This document shows positions 1 to 5,625 of a stretch of DNA of 9,402 bases, one piece after another. The position numbers and the translations under genes are program-made. Numbering within the stretch: the first letter of the stretch is position 1; each line of letters opens with the position of its first letter. The notes beneath the pieces are model-generated. The model ran no database searches and had not been told where the DNA came from. It saw nothing but the letters and a program-made list of their open reading frames with translations. Source of the stretch: Geodermatophilaceae bacterium (GTDB lineage: Bacteria; Actinomycetota; Actinomycetes; Mycobacteriales; Geodermatophilaceae). The stretch covers positions 1-9,402 of the forward strand of contig JACCUM010000007.1 of assembly GCA_013811805.1 (NCBI GenBank), written 5' to 3'.

Positions 1-95
1 GCCTCGTCCTCATCGGCGTCCAGGCCCCACATCATCGTGCCCAGGGCCATCCGGGAGACGACGAGACCACTGCTGCCCAGACGGCGCGCTTCCAT
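1..95 (-). CDS. Aldo/keto reductase, N-terminal fragment (runs off left edge)
   Basis: Reading the minus strand from the ATG at 95 gives 31 residues that begin MEARRLGSSGLVVSRMALGT and continue MMWGLDADEDEA to the window edge. This is the first beta strand and loop of NADPH-dependent aldo/keto reductases, whose usual opening is M-x-x-R-x-L-G-x-S-G-L-x-V-S-x-x-x-L-G-T. The catalytic Asp-Tyr-Lys-His residues lie outside the window, so activity and substrate cannot be judged. A second in-frame ATG at 107 would add four residues (MVPV); neither start has a clear ribosome binding site. The gene is divergent from the F420-dependent oxidoreductase that starts at 148, so both are read outward from about 50 nt of shared DNA. 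An aldo/keto reductase is often found beside this LLM gene in actinobacteria (recalled, not checked). Confidence 0.8.
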   Translation of the reverse strand, partial: MEARRLGSSGLVVSRMALGTMMWGLDADEDE

Positions 96-133
96 GACCG
101 GCACCATATTCCGGCGGCCGAGGGTGGTCGCCG

Positions 134-139
134 TAAGGT
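134..139 (+). promoter_or_regulatory. Candidate -10 element (TAAGGT) for the LLM oxidoreductase gene
   Basis: TAAGGT fits the actinobacterial -10 pattern TAnnnT and ends 8 nt before the GTG at 148. Transcription could therefore begin at or next to the start codon, giving a leaderless mRNA. The internal AAGG could instead act as a weak Shine-Dalgarno sequence 9 nt from the GTG. No good -35 hexamer is visible at 16-18 nt. Confidence 0.35.
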
Positions 140-147
140 CTCACCCC

Positions 148-1191
148 GTGCGGCTCGGACTCAACCTCGGCTACTGGGGTGCAGGCAACGACAAGGACAA
201 CATGATCCTCGCCCGGGAAGCCGACAGCATGTGCTACAGCGTGGTCTGGGCGGCCGAGGCGTACGGATCTGATGTGCCAACGGTGTTGGCCTACGTTGCC
301 GCGCAGACCACCCGGATCGACGTCGGCGCGGCGATCATGCAGATCCCGGCCCGAACACCGGCCATGTCGGCCATGACAGCGGCGACCTTGGACTCGCTGT
401 CCGGGGGGCGCTTCCGGATGGGCCTGGGCGTCAGTGGGCCGCAGGTCTCCGAGGGTTGGCACGGCGTGCGTTTCGACAAACCGCTGGGCCGTACGCGGGA
501 GTACGTCGATATCGTCCGGCTGGCGCTGGCCCGGCAGCGGGTGCGCTACGACGGCGAGCACTACGTGCTGCCGCTGCCCGATGGTCCGGGCAAGGCGCTG
601 ACCCTCACTGTCCACCCGAACCGAGAGGACATCCCCATCTACCTTGCCGCTGTGGGTCCGAAGAACCTGGAACTCGCGGGGGAGATCGCCGACGGATGGT
701 TGGCCATCTTCTTCTCCCCGGAGCACAGCACAGAGCAGCTGGACGCCATCCAGGCTGGTCGGGTCAGAGGCCGGCGCACGTCGGACTTCGACGTCGTACC
801 CACCGTGCCGATCTGCATCTCGGACGACCTGCAGGCCGCTGCCGACCTGATCCGGCCGTACTGCGCGCTCTACGTCGGCGGGATGGGGAGCCGGGAGAAG
901 AACTTCTACAACGCCCAAGCCCGGCGGATGGGCTTCGACGAGGCGGCCACCGTGATCCAGGACCACTACCTCGATCGCGACTACGCTGCCGCCGCGGCTG
1001 CGGTCCCCTTCGAGTTCGTCGACAGCACGGCGTTGATCGGGCCGGTCGACCGGATCGCCGAAGGCATGACGGCCTACGCCGATGCGGGCGTCACGACGAT
1101 GACCGTCGCTGTGCACCACGGCAGTCTGGAGCAGCGCCTGGCCACACTTCGCGGTGCCGTGGATGCCCTCGAGATGTCTGGTAGAGGCTGA
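148..1191 (+). CDS. LLM class F420-dependent oxidoreductase (Rv3520c-like)
   Basis: This 347-residue protein of the luciferase-like monooxygenase superfamily is expected to form a TIM barrel that uses reduced coenzyme F420 in the cytosol; its substrate is unknown. The GTG at 148 was chosen because the family opens directly with the first barrel strand (RLGLNLGYWGAGNDKDN). An in-frame ATG at 94 would add 18 residues of unrelated, low-complexity type and overlap the divergent aldo/keto reductase. Family blocks are clear: VVWAAEAYGSDVPTVLAY, ATLDSLSGGRFRMGLGVSGP, SEGWHGVRFDKPL, PIYLAAVGPKNLELAGEIAD and YVGGMGSREKNFYN. The GGRFxxGLGVSGP loop and the AAVGPKNLELAGEIADGW block are typical of F420-type rather than FMN-type members. 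The stop lies 2 nt before uppP, so the two genes are probably cotranscribed and translationally coupled. Family assignment is secure; the reaction is not. Confidence 0.93.
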   Translation: MRLGLNLGYWGAGNDKDNMILAREADSMCYSVVWAAEAYGSDVPTVLAYVAAQTTRIDVGAAIMQIPARTPAMSAMTAATLDSLSGGRFRMGLGVSGPQVSEGWHGVRFDKPLGRTREYVDIVRLALARQRVRYDGEHYVLPLPDGPGKALTLTVHPNREDIPIYLAAVGPKNLELAGEIADGWLAIFFSPEHSTEQLDAIQAGRVRGRRTSDFDVVPTVPICISDDLQAAADLIRPYCALYVGGMGSREKNFYNAQARRMGFDEAATVIQDHYLDRDYAAAAAAVPFEFVDSTALIGPVDRIAEGMTAYADAGVTTMTVAVHHGSLEQRLATLRGAVDALEMSGRG

Positions 1192-1193
1192 TC

Positions 1194-2015
1194 GTGGGCT
1201 GGATCGAAGCAATCGTCCTCGGATTGGTGCAGGGACTGACCGAGTTCCTGCCGATCTCGAGCAGTGCACACCTGCGCATCGTGGGGGACCTGGCCGGCTG
1301 GGACGATCCGGGTGCTGCCTTCACCGCGGTCAGCCAGATCGGCACGGAGACCGCGGTACTCATCTACTTCCGCCGAGACATCGCCCGGATCATCGTGACC
1401 TGGGTGCGATCGTTGCGTGACCGAGAGCTCCGGTCCGACCCGGACGCGAGGATCGGCTGGCTCATCATCGTCGGCACGATTCCGATCGGTTTCTTCGGAT
1501 TCGTCTTCCGAGACACGATCACCGGACCACTGCGTGACCTGCGGATCGTGGCCACGTCGCTCATCGTGCTCGGCATCGTCCTCGCGATCGCCGACCGGGT
1601 CGGATCCCGGGAGCGCGTGCTCACCCGGCTGACCCCGAGGCACGGCGTGACGATCGGGTTCGCCCAGGCGCTGGCGCTGATCCCCGGTGTCTCCCGGTCC
1701 GGTGCCACCACCAGCGCGGCGCTGTTCCTCGGCTATACCCGAGCCGAAGCTGCACGCTATGCCTTCCTCCTGGCGGTTCCTGCGGTGCTGATCTCTGGGA
1801 TCTTCGAGGCCTTCGACATCGGCTCGGAGGGCGACACCGCCTGGCCGCAGACCATCGTCGGCACGCTGGTCGCCGGCATCGTCGGGTACCTCGTGATCGC
1901 CTTCTTCATGCGCTACATCAGCACCCACACGTTTACGCCATTCGTGATCTACCGGATCGGCCTCGGGGTCTTGGTTTTCACGCTCTTGGCCACCGGCGGA
2001 TTGACCCCGCGCTGA
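1194..2015 (+). CDS. uppP: Undecaprenyl-diphosphatase UppP (BacA family)
   Basis: This 273-residue integral membrane enzyme dephosphorylates undecaprenyl diphosphate to the monophosphate, recycling the lipid carrier for peptidoglycan and other envelope polymers; extra copies confer bacitracin resistance. The first signature is LVQGLTEFLPISSSAH at residues 11-26, which supplies catalytic Glu17. The first Glu of the (E/Q)xxxE motif is Gln13, a known variant. The second signature is PGVSRSGAT at residues 164-172, with the catalytic Arg168. Hydrophobic segments recur along the whole chain, including about 89-104, 118-133, 191-205, 219-236 and 250-267, as expected for the BacA fold. Length matches the family (about 270). 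The GTG start has an AGAGG ribosome binding site (1183-1187) lying inside the end of the upstream LLM gene, 2 nt after whose stop uppP begins, so coupling is likely. All core motifs are intact. Confidence 0.96.
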   Translation: MGWIEAIVLGLVQGLTEFLPISSSAHLRIVGDLAGWDDPGAAFTAVSQIGTETAVLIYFRRDIARIIVTWVRSLRDRELRSDPDARIGWLIIVGTIPIGFFGFVFRDTITGPLRDLRIVATSLIVLGIVLAIADRVGSRERVLTRLTPRHGVTIGFAQALALIPGVSRSGATTSAALFLGYTRAEAARYAFLLAVPAVLISGIFEAFDIGSEGDTAWPQTIVGTLVAGIVGYLVIAFFMRYISTHTFTPFVIYRIGLGVLVFTLLATGGLTPR

Positions 2016-2042
2016 CCGCCTCGGGTTCACGTCCTACCAATA

Positions 2043-2083
2043 GGCTCCGGTTACCAGCCGAGTGACGTGGAGCACCCGGAGCC
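2043..2083. repeat. 8-bp perfect inverted repeat (GGCTCCGG / CCGGAGCC) in the uppP-to-2115 gap
   Basis: The arms are at 2043-2050 and 2076-2083 with a 25-nt loop. They lie in the only sizeable gap (2016-2114) of the left gene cluster. A second, overlapping pairing (CAGCCG 2055-2060 with CGGCTG 2083-2088) would compete with the first. No T-run follows, so this is not a standard intrinsic terminator. It could be a structured leader, a stabilising 3' end for the uppP message, or a protein site. TAGGCT at 2041-2046 matches the TAnnnT -10 pattern and overlaps the left arm, so a promoter for the small membrane gene is also possible. Confidence 0.45.
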
Positions 2084-2114
2084 GGCTGACTCACCTATCC
2101 GAGGGGTTCGACAC

Positions 2115-2306
2115 ATGAATCGACGCAGAGGCGTGTCCCTGTTCTTTCTCATCTATCTGGCCATCGGAGTGGTGGTTGCCCTGACCAACGGCTACAACAC
2201 CTTCACCAACGTCTCGGAGATCCTGTCCTTCATCATCGCTGTCCTGCTGTGGCCGGCCGTCATCTTCGGCGCTGACTTGCGCGTCAATGTAGGTGCGCTG
2301 CACTAG
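2115..2306 (+). CDS. Small two-helix membrane protein, function unknown
   Basis: This 63-residue protein is not recognised as any characterised family. A basic N-terminus (MNRRRG) is followed by a first hydrophobic helix at about residues 7-24 (VSLFFLIYLAIGVVVALT), a short polar turn (NGYNTFTNVSE), and a second helix at about 36-52 (LSFIIAVLLWPAVIFGA). By the positive-inside rule both ends probably face the cytosol. The ATG at 2115 is preceded 8 nt upstream by GAGGGG (2101-2106), the best Shine-Dalgarno sequence in the left half of the window. An in-frame upstream start at 2067 would add 16 hydrophilic residues and ignore this site. The gene lies between uppP and the histidine phosphatase, 20 nt before the latter, so it belongs to the same transcription unit. 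A role as a small accessory membrane subunit is only a guess. Confidence 0.75.
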   Translation: MNRRRGVSLFFLIYLAIGVVVALTNGYNTFTNVSEILSFIIAVLLWPAVIFGADLRVNVGALH

Positions 2307-2326
2307 GTCGGGCGAGCCACGACCCG

Positions 2327-3037
2327 ATGACCACACTTCTGCTGTTCCGGCACGGTCGCACCGAGGCCAATGCCGCCGGACTGCTGGCCGGCTGGACCCC
2401 CGGCGTCGGACTCGACGAGACCGGCCGGGCCCAAGTGGCAGCCACCGCGTCCCGGCTGAGTGCGGTGCCGTTGGCCGCCGTGGTGACCAGCCCGCTGCAA
2501 CGGTGCCAGGAGAGCGTGCAGGCGATCGCTTCGGGCCGTGCCGGGCTCGAGGTGCACACCGACGACCGGCTGGGCGAATGCCGGTACGGCGACTGGACCG
2601 GTCAGCAGCTGAAGACCCTGGCCAAGGATCCGATGTGGAAGGTCGTCCAACAGCACCCCTCGGCCGCAGTGTTCCCGGGTCCGGAGGGAGAGGGTCTGGC
2701 CCAGACGTCAGCGCGGGCCGTTGCGGCCGTACGGGAGTGGAATGCCCGGCTCGGTCCGGAGGCGACCTGGCTGGCCTGCACCCACGGTGACGTGATCAAG
2801 GCGGTGCTCGCCGATGCCCTGGGCATGCATCTGGATATGTTCCAGCGGCTCATGGTCGAACCAGCCTCCCTGTCGGTGATCGTCTATACGCCGACGCGGC
2901 CCTTCGTCCTGCGTACCAATGACATCGGTGGCGACCTATCCGGTCTGGCACCGCACAAGAAGGGGCGGCGCAAGCGGCGGCGCGCGTCGGCCGACGGCGC
3001 GGTCGGCGGCGGCGATTCCTACCACGCTTCCGCGTAA
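2327..3037 (+). CDS. Histidine phosphatase family protein, MSMEG_4193 type
   Basis: This 236-residue cytosolic protein has the phosphoglycerate mutase-like histidine phosphatase fold. The nucleophile motif is LLLFRHGRTEAN at residues 4-15 with Arg8 and His9 (the phosphohistidine). Arg59 in TSPLQRC, the acidic residue Glu84 in LGECRYGDW, and the second catalytic His153 in CTHGDVIKAV complete the active site. All key residues are present, so it should be active as a phosphatase or phosphomutase; the substrate is unknown. The C-terminus carries a very basic stretch (HKKGRRKRRR, residues 210-219) followed by a Gly-rich tail; I recall similar tails in this family, so this is probably not a local oddity. 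The start ATG has only a weak ribosome binding site. The same phosphatase sits next to uppP and DUF3090 in mycobacteria (Rv2135c region), so its job is presumably tied to that conserved cluster. Confidence 0.93.
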   Translation: MTTLLLFRHGRTEANAAGLLAGWTPGVGLDETGRAQVAATASRLSAVPLAAVVTSPLQRCQESVQAIASGRAGLEVHTDDRLGECRYGDWTGQQLKTLAKDPMWKVVQQHPSAAVFPGPEGEGLAQTSARAVAAVREWNARLGPEATWLACTHGDVIKAVLADALGMHLDMFQRLMVEPASLSVIVYTPTRPFVLRTNDIGGDLSGLAPHKKGRRKRRRASADGAVGGGDSYHASA

Positions 3038-3040
3038 ACT
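3035..3040 (+). promoter_or_regulatory. Candidate leaderless promoter -10 (TAAACT) for the DUF3090 gene
   Basis: TAAACT fits TAnnnT, overlaps the TAA stop of the phosphatase gene, and ends 7 nt before the ATG at 3048. No Shine-Dalgarno sequence precedes that ATG. This is the spacing expected if transcription starts at the A of the start codon. An internal promoter here would let DUF3090 and the following gene be transcribed without the upstream genes. Confidence 0.45.
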
Positions 3041-3047
3041 CCGGTGC

Positions 3048-3602
3048 ATGAGTCGGCAGCTGTACGTGTTCGACCGTCCCCAACGATTCGTCGCGGGGAC
3101 AGTCGGCCAGCCGGGAGATCGCACCTTCTATCTGCAGGTCAGCGACGGTCCACGAACGGTCAGCGTTGCCTTGGAAAAGACGCAGGTCAGTGTTCTGGCC
3201 GATCGGATGAGCGAGCTGTTGGACGAGATAGCCAACCGGCAGAGCGCGGTCGTACCCCCGGATGCCGTCGTCAACGACCTCGATCCGCTGCACAGCCCGG
3301 TCGACGAGGAGTTCCGAGTGGCCGCGATGGGCCTGGCCTGGGACGCGGACAGCGCGGCCGTGGTCGTCGAGGCGGTCGCCGGTGGGGACAGTGACGAGCC
3401 GGTCGACGAGGATCAGATCCTCTCTGATGCCGACGAGGGGCCGGACGCCCTGCGGGTCAAGATCACCCCGGTGGCTGCCCGCGCTTTCGTGGAGCGAGCT
3501 CGCCGGGTGATCTCTGCCGGGCGGCCGCCGTGCCCGTTGTGCTCCCTGCCCTTGGATACCGAGGGCCACATCTGCCCCCGGCAGAACGGCTACCGGCGCT
3601 GA
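3048..3602 (+). CDS. DUF3090 family protein
   Basis: This 184-residue protein belongs to a conserved family of unknown function found almost only in actinobacteria (Rv2134c-like). It opens with the family block MSRQLYVFDRPQRFVAGTVG and continues with FYLQVSDGPRTVSVALEKTQ, LLDEIANRQ and PLHSPVDEEFRVAAMGLAWD. It ends with CPLC (162-165), then His174 and Cys176 before NGYRR, an arrangement that looks like a single zinc-binding site. The middle (about 112-134) is an acidic linker rich in Asp and Glu. The ATG at 3048 was preferred because it matches the family N-terminus; an open frame upstream to 2919 has no family character and overlaps the phosphatase. The zinc-like C-terminus is encoded in DNA that may also encode the start of the next gene. 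No enzymatic role can be assigned. Confidence 0.9.
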   Translation: MSRQLYVFDRPQRFVAGTVGQPGDRTFYLQVSDGPRTVSVALEKTQVSVLADRMSELLDEIANRQSAVVPPDAVVNDLDPLHSPVDEEFRVAAMGLAWDADSAAVVVEAVAGGDSDEPVDEDQILSDADEGPDALRVKITPVAARAFVERARRVISAGRPPCPLCSLPLDTEGHICPRQNGYRR

Positions 3603-4351
3603 GCCTGCACAGCGGTGAGAGCACCGGTGACGCGCCCGGCCTGGACGAGTCGCAAGCCCTGCATCTGCTCACCGCGGGCAGCATCGAGGTCACCGGCCGG
3701 CTGGTGGATGCCAGCAACGTTACGCTGCTCGCCGAGATCAGCACCGACGACGAGATCGCCGAGTGCGTGTACAAGCCGATCGCGGGGGAGCGTCCACTGT
3801 GGGACTTTCCGGACGGCACCTTGGCCGGACGCGAGGTGGCGACCTACCTGGTCTCGGCAGCCACCGGTTGGCGGGTGGTGCCCCCAACGGTCCTCCGGGA
3901 CGGCCCGTTCGGACCCGGAATGGTGCAGCTGTGGATGGACGGGGACCCGACCGTCGACCTGCTCGACCTCGCCCGCTCGGACCGTCCAGCCCTGCGGCGG
4001 ATGGCCGTTCTGGACGTGGTGGTCAACAACGCCGACCGCAAGGGTGGGCATCTGATCCCCAGGCACGACGGCCACGTGTACGGGGTCGATCACGGCGTCT
4101 GCTTCTCGGCCGATCCGAAGCTACGCACCCTGCTGTGGCGGTGGGCCGGCCGTCCGCTGAACGAGGAGGCGGTCGAGATGCTGGAGCGGCTGTCGAGCGA
4201 GCTGTACGGCGACCTCGGTGCTGCTCTCGAGGAACACCTCACCGTCACCGAGGTACGAAGGACCCGCGCCCGGGTCGCGTCGTTGCTGCGCACCGGCATT
4301 CACCCTGAACCTTCCGGTGAGTGGCCCGCGCTGCCCTGGCCGCCGATCTGA
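3530..4351 (+). CDS. SCO1664 family protein (PI3/PI4-kinase-like fold), start uncertain
   Basis: This frame of up to 273 residues matches the actinobacterial SCO1664 family (Rv2133c-like), which is distantly related to phosphatidylinositol 3/4-kinases. Numbering from GTG 3530, ECVYKP carries the candidate ATP-binding Lys82. DVVVNNADRKGGH (162-174) resembles the kinase DRHxxN catalytic loop, and YGVDHGVCF (184-192) resembles the metal-binding IDFG motif, with Asp187. Other family blocks are ERPLWDFPDGTLAGREVATY, RDGPFGPGMVQLW and the C-terminal PALPWPPI. The real substrate is unknown. The start is a problem: conserved sequence begins near residue 43, yet the only ATG/GTG/TTG codons upstream are GTG 3530 and GTG 3539, which overlap DUF3090 by 73 or 64 nt and would encode an uncharacteristic Pro-rich lead. 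A CTG at 3599, overlapping the DUF3090 TGA as CTGA, would give a more usual length (about 250) and tight coupling. Confidence 0.85.
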   Translation: MPVVLPALGYRGPHLPPAERLPALSLHSGESTGDAPGLDESQALHLLTAGSIEVTGRLVDASNVTLLAEISTDDEIAECVYKPIAGERPLWDFPDGTLAGREVATYLVSAATGWRVVPPTVLRDGPFGPGMVQLWMDGDPTVDLLDLARSDRPALRRMAVLDVVVNNADRKGGHLIPRHDGHVYGVDHGVCFSADPKLRTLLWRWAGRPLNEEAVEMLERLSSELYGDLGAALEEHLTVTEVRRTRARVASLLRTGIHPEPSGEWPALPWPPI

Positions 4352-5307
4352 GGGTCGCGGATGGGCGAGCGCCACTGCAGAAGGACGACGGCCGCGACGA
4401 CCCCCACGGCGCCGACTAACTGAACTGCTCCGAGCCGGTCGTCGAACAGACTCACACCGATGAGTACGGTGGCGACCGGCTCGACGCAGGAGACGATCGA
4501 CGCGCGCGAGGCGCCAACCAGACGCATGCCGGCGAAAAACGCGGTCAGCGCGAATGCTGTGGAGAGGAGGCCCAGGGACCCGGCCCACCACCATCCGGCG
4601 GGGTCGAAGCTCAGAGTCGGGCCGCCGGAGGCGAGGTTGACCACCGCGTAGGTCACCAGCGCCCCGCTGCACACGAGGGCGCCCAGCAGCGTCCGGTCCA
4701 CCGCCGGGTCAACGGCGTCCCCGATCAGGATGTAAGTCGAGTAGGCCAATGCCGTCGCCAGTCCCAACATGACACCCAAGGGCTGCAGCGTGCCCTCGCC
4801 GGCACCGAGCAAGACCGCAGTGACACCGCCAAGCGCCAGGACCAGGGCCAGCACCTGTGCCGCGCTCGCCGTGTCCCGGTTGCGCCCCAGGGAGACGACG
4901 AAGACGACGGCCGGGAAGGTATAGAGCAGCAGTGTGGTCAGACTGGGGCCGTTATAGGGCAGCGCGGCGAAGTACAGCGCAGATTGAACGGCATAGCAGC
5001 CCCCGCCCAGAGCCAGGCCCAATATCACATGGCGGCTGCGCGGCCGCGCCGGACGACGGACTGCCACGATCAGCCACAGCACGGTGGCAGCGAACAGAAA
5101 CCTGATCAGCAGTAACTCGGCCAGATCGACGCCCGCTCCGTACGCCGCATTCGCGAGGAACGGAAGGACGGAAAAGGACAGCGCCGAGAGAGTGCAGAGG
5201 ACGATGCCGCGGGCCTGCCTGCTCTGCTCCGGAGCGGCGCCGATGTCCGGTGGCCCGCTCACGTCGTACCGCGCAAGACATTGCGGCACATCCCGGCAGT
5301 CAACCAT
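4300..5307 (-). CDS. EamA family (drug/metabolite transporter) permease
   Basis: This 335-residue inner-membrane protein has ten hydrophobic segments and the internal duplication of the 10-TMS drug/metabolite exporter family. The first repeat runs from about ARGIVLCTLSALSFSVLPF to TAVLLGAGEG, the second from PLGVMLGLATALAYSTYIL to VVAAVVLLQW. The motif ASIVSCVEPVATVLIG in the ninth helix is typical of the second EamA domain. Substrate is unknown; family members export metabolites, amino acids or drugs. The ATG at 5307 was chosen because GGGGA lies 9 nt upstream; a GTG at 5337 would add ten polar residues and has no ribosome binding site. The stop lies inside the convergent SCO1664-family gene, so the last 17 or so residues, past the final helix, are antisense to its conserved 3' end. 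It is not part of the conserved cluster on either side and probably arrived with the vapBC/marR block. Confidence 0.92.
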   Translation of the reverse strand: MVDCRDVPQCLARYDVSGPPDIGAAPEQSRQARGIVLCTLSALSFSVLPFLANAAYGAGVDLAELLLIRFLFAATVLWLIVAVRRPARPRSRHVILGLALGGGCYAVQSALYFAALPYNGPSLTTLLLYTFPAVVFVVSLGRNRDTASAAQVLALVLALGGVTAVLLGAGEGTLQPLGVMLGLATALAYSTYILIGDAVDPAVDRTLLGALVCSGALVTYAVVNLASGGPTLSFDPAGWWWAGSLGLLSTAFALTAFFAGMRLVGASRASIVSCVEPVATVLIGVSLFDDRLGAVQLVGAVGVVAAVVLLQWRSPIRDPQIGGQGSAGHSPEGSG

Positions 5308-5378
5308 TCGCCGAGATCCCCGACGCTGATCGGACACCTAGAACATGAGCATCAAGATGAGAGTTATCTGACATTTGG

Positions 5379-5396
5379 ATGCTAGGCTCGGAGCAT
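5379..5396. promoter_or_regulatory. Candidate vapBC operator: ATGCT-N8-AGCAT inverted repeat
   Basis: ATGCT (5379-5383) and AGCAT (5392-5396) form an inverted repeat that covers the presumed -10 element and the vapB start codon. A further AGCATC lies at 5348-5353, forming a 6-bp inverted repeat with GATGCT at 5378-5383, 30 bp centre to centre. Ribbon-helix-helix antitoxins usually autorepress by binding such sites over their own promoter. Arms this short can arise by chance, so this is suggestive only. Confidence 0.35.
5383..5388 (+). promoter_or_regulatory. Candidate leaderless promoter -10 (TAGGCT) for vapBC
   Basis: TAGGCT fits TAnnnT and ends 6 nt before the vapB ATG at 5395. The GGAG at 5390-5393 is too close to the ATG to be a good Shine-Dalgarno site. 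Transcription starting at the ATG would give a leaderless vapBC message. The region between the divergent exporter gene and vapB (5308-5394) is the most AT-rich part of this neighbourhood. Confidence 0.4.
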
Positions 5397-5625
5397 GCGT
5401 ACCACCGTAACCTTCGACGAGGACGTCGCTTCAGCAGTTCAGGCAATCCGTCGGGAGCGCCAGATGGGGGTGAGTGAGGCAGTCAACGAGCTGATTCGAC
5501 AGGGCCTCGTCGCGCCGCGCAGGCAGGGGGACTTCCACCAGCGCACCGCCGCGATGGGGCTGCGCCTGGACGTGGCCAATGTCGCTGATGCCCTCGAAGT
5601 TCTTGACGGGGTCCGCGCACGCTGA
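5395..5625 (+). CDS. vapB: VapB-type ribbon-helix-helix antitoxin
   Basis: This 76-residue protein pairs with the PIN-domain toxin directly downstream. The N-terminus MRTTVTFDEDVASAVQAIRR is the beta strand and first helix of a ribbon-helix-helix DNA-binding domain, and VSEAVNELIRQGL (about residues 26-38) is the second helix, the usual dimer interface. The rest (about 40-76, APRRQGDFHQRTAAMGL and a C-terminal helix DVANVADALEVLDG) is the expected toxin-neutralising part, which is disordered until it binds VapC. The TGA shares its A with the vapC ATG (TGATG), the standard coupled arrangement that favours antitoxin production. The protein probably represses its own promoter, at which a TAnnnT box and a short inverted repeat are seen. 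The frame is intact. Confidence 0.9.
   Translation: MRTTVTFDEDVASAVQAIRRERQMGVSEAVNELIRQGLVAPRRQGDFHQRTAAMGLRLDVANVADALEVLDGVRAR

Noticed and set aside
10..1269. Long minus-strand open frame (419 codons) opposite the LLM gene
   Set aside because: It is antisense to a clearly recognised enzyme, its product is rich in Arg, Gly, Pro and His without any family motif, and it is a by-product of high third-position GC. Only the first 95 bases carry a real minus-strand gene, in a different frame (aldo/keto reductase).
1074..2030. Minus-strand open frame of 318 codons opposite uppP
   Set aside because: Low-complexity Asp, Arg and Glu-rich translation with no hydrophobic core; shadow of uppP codon bias.
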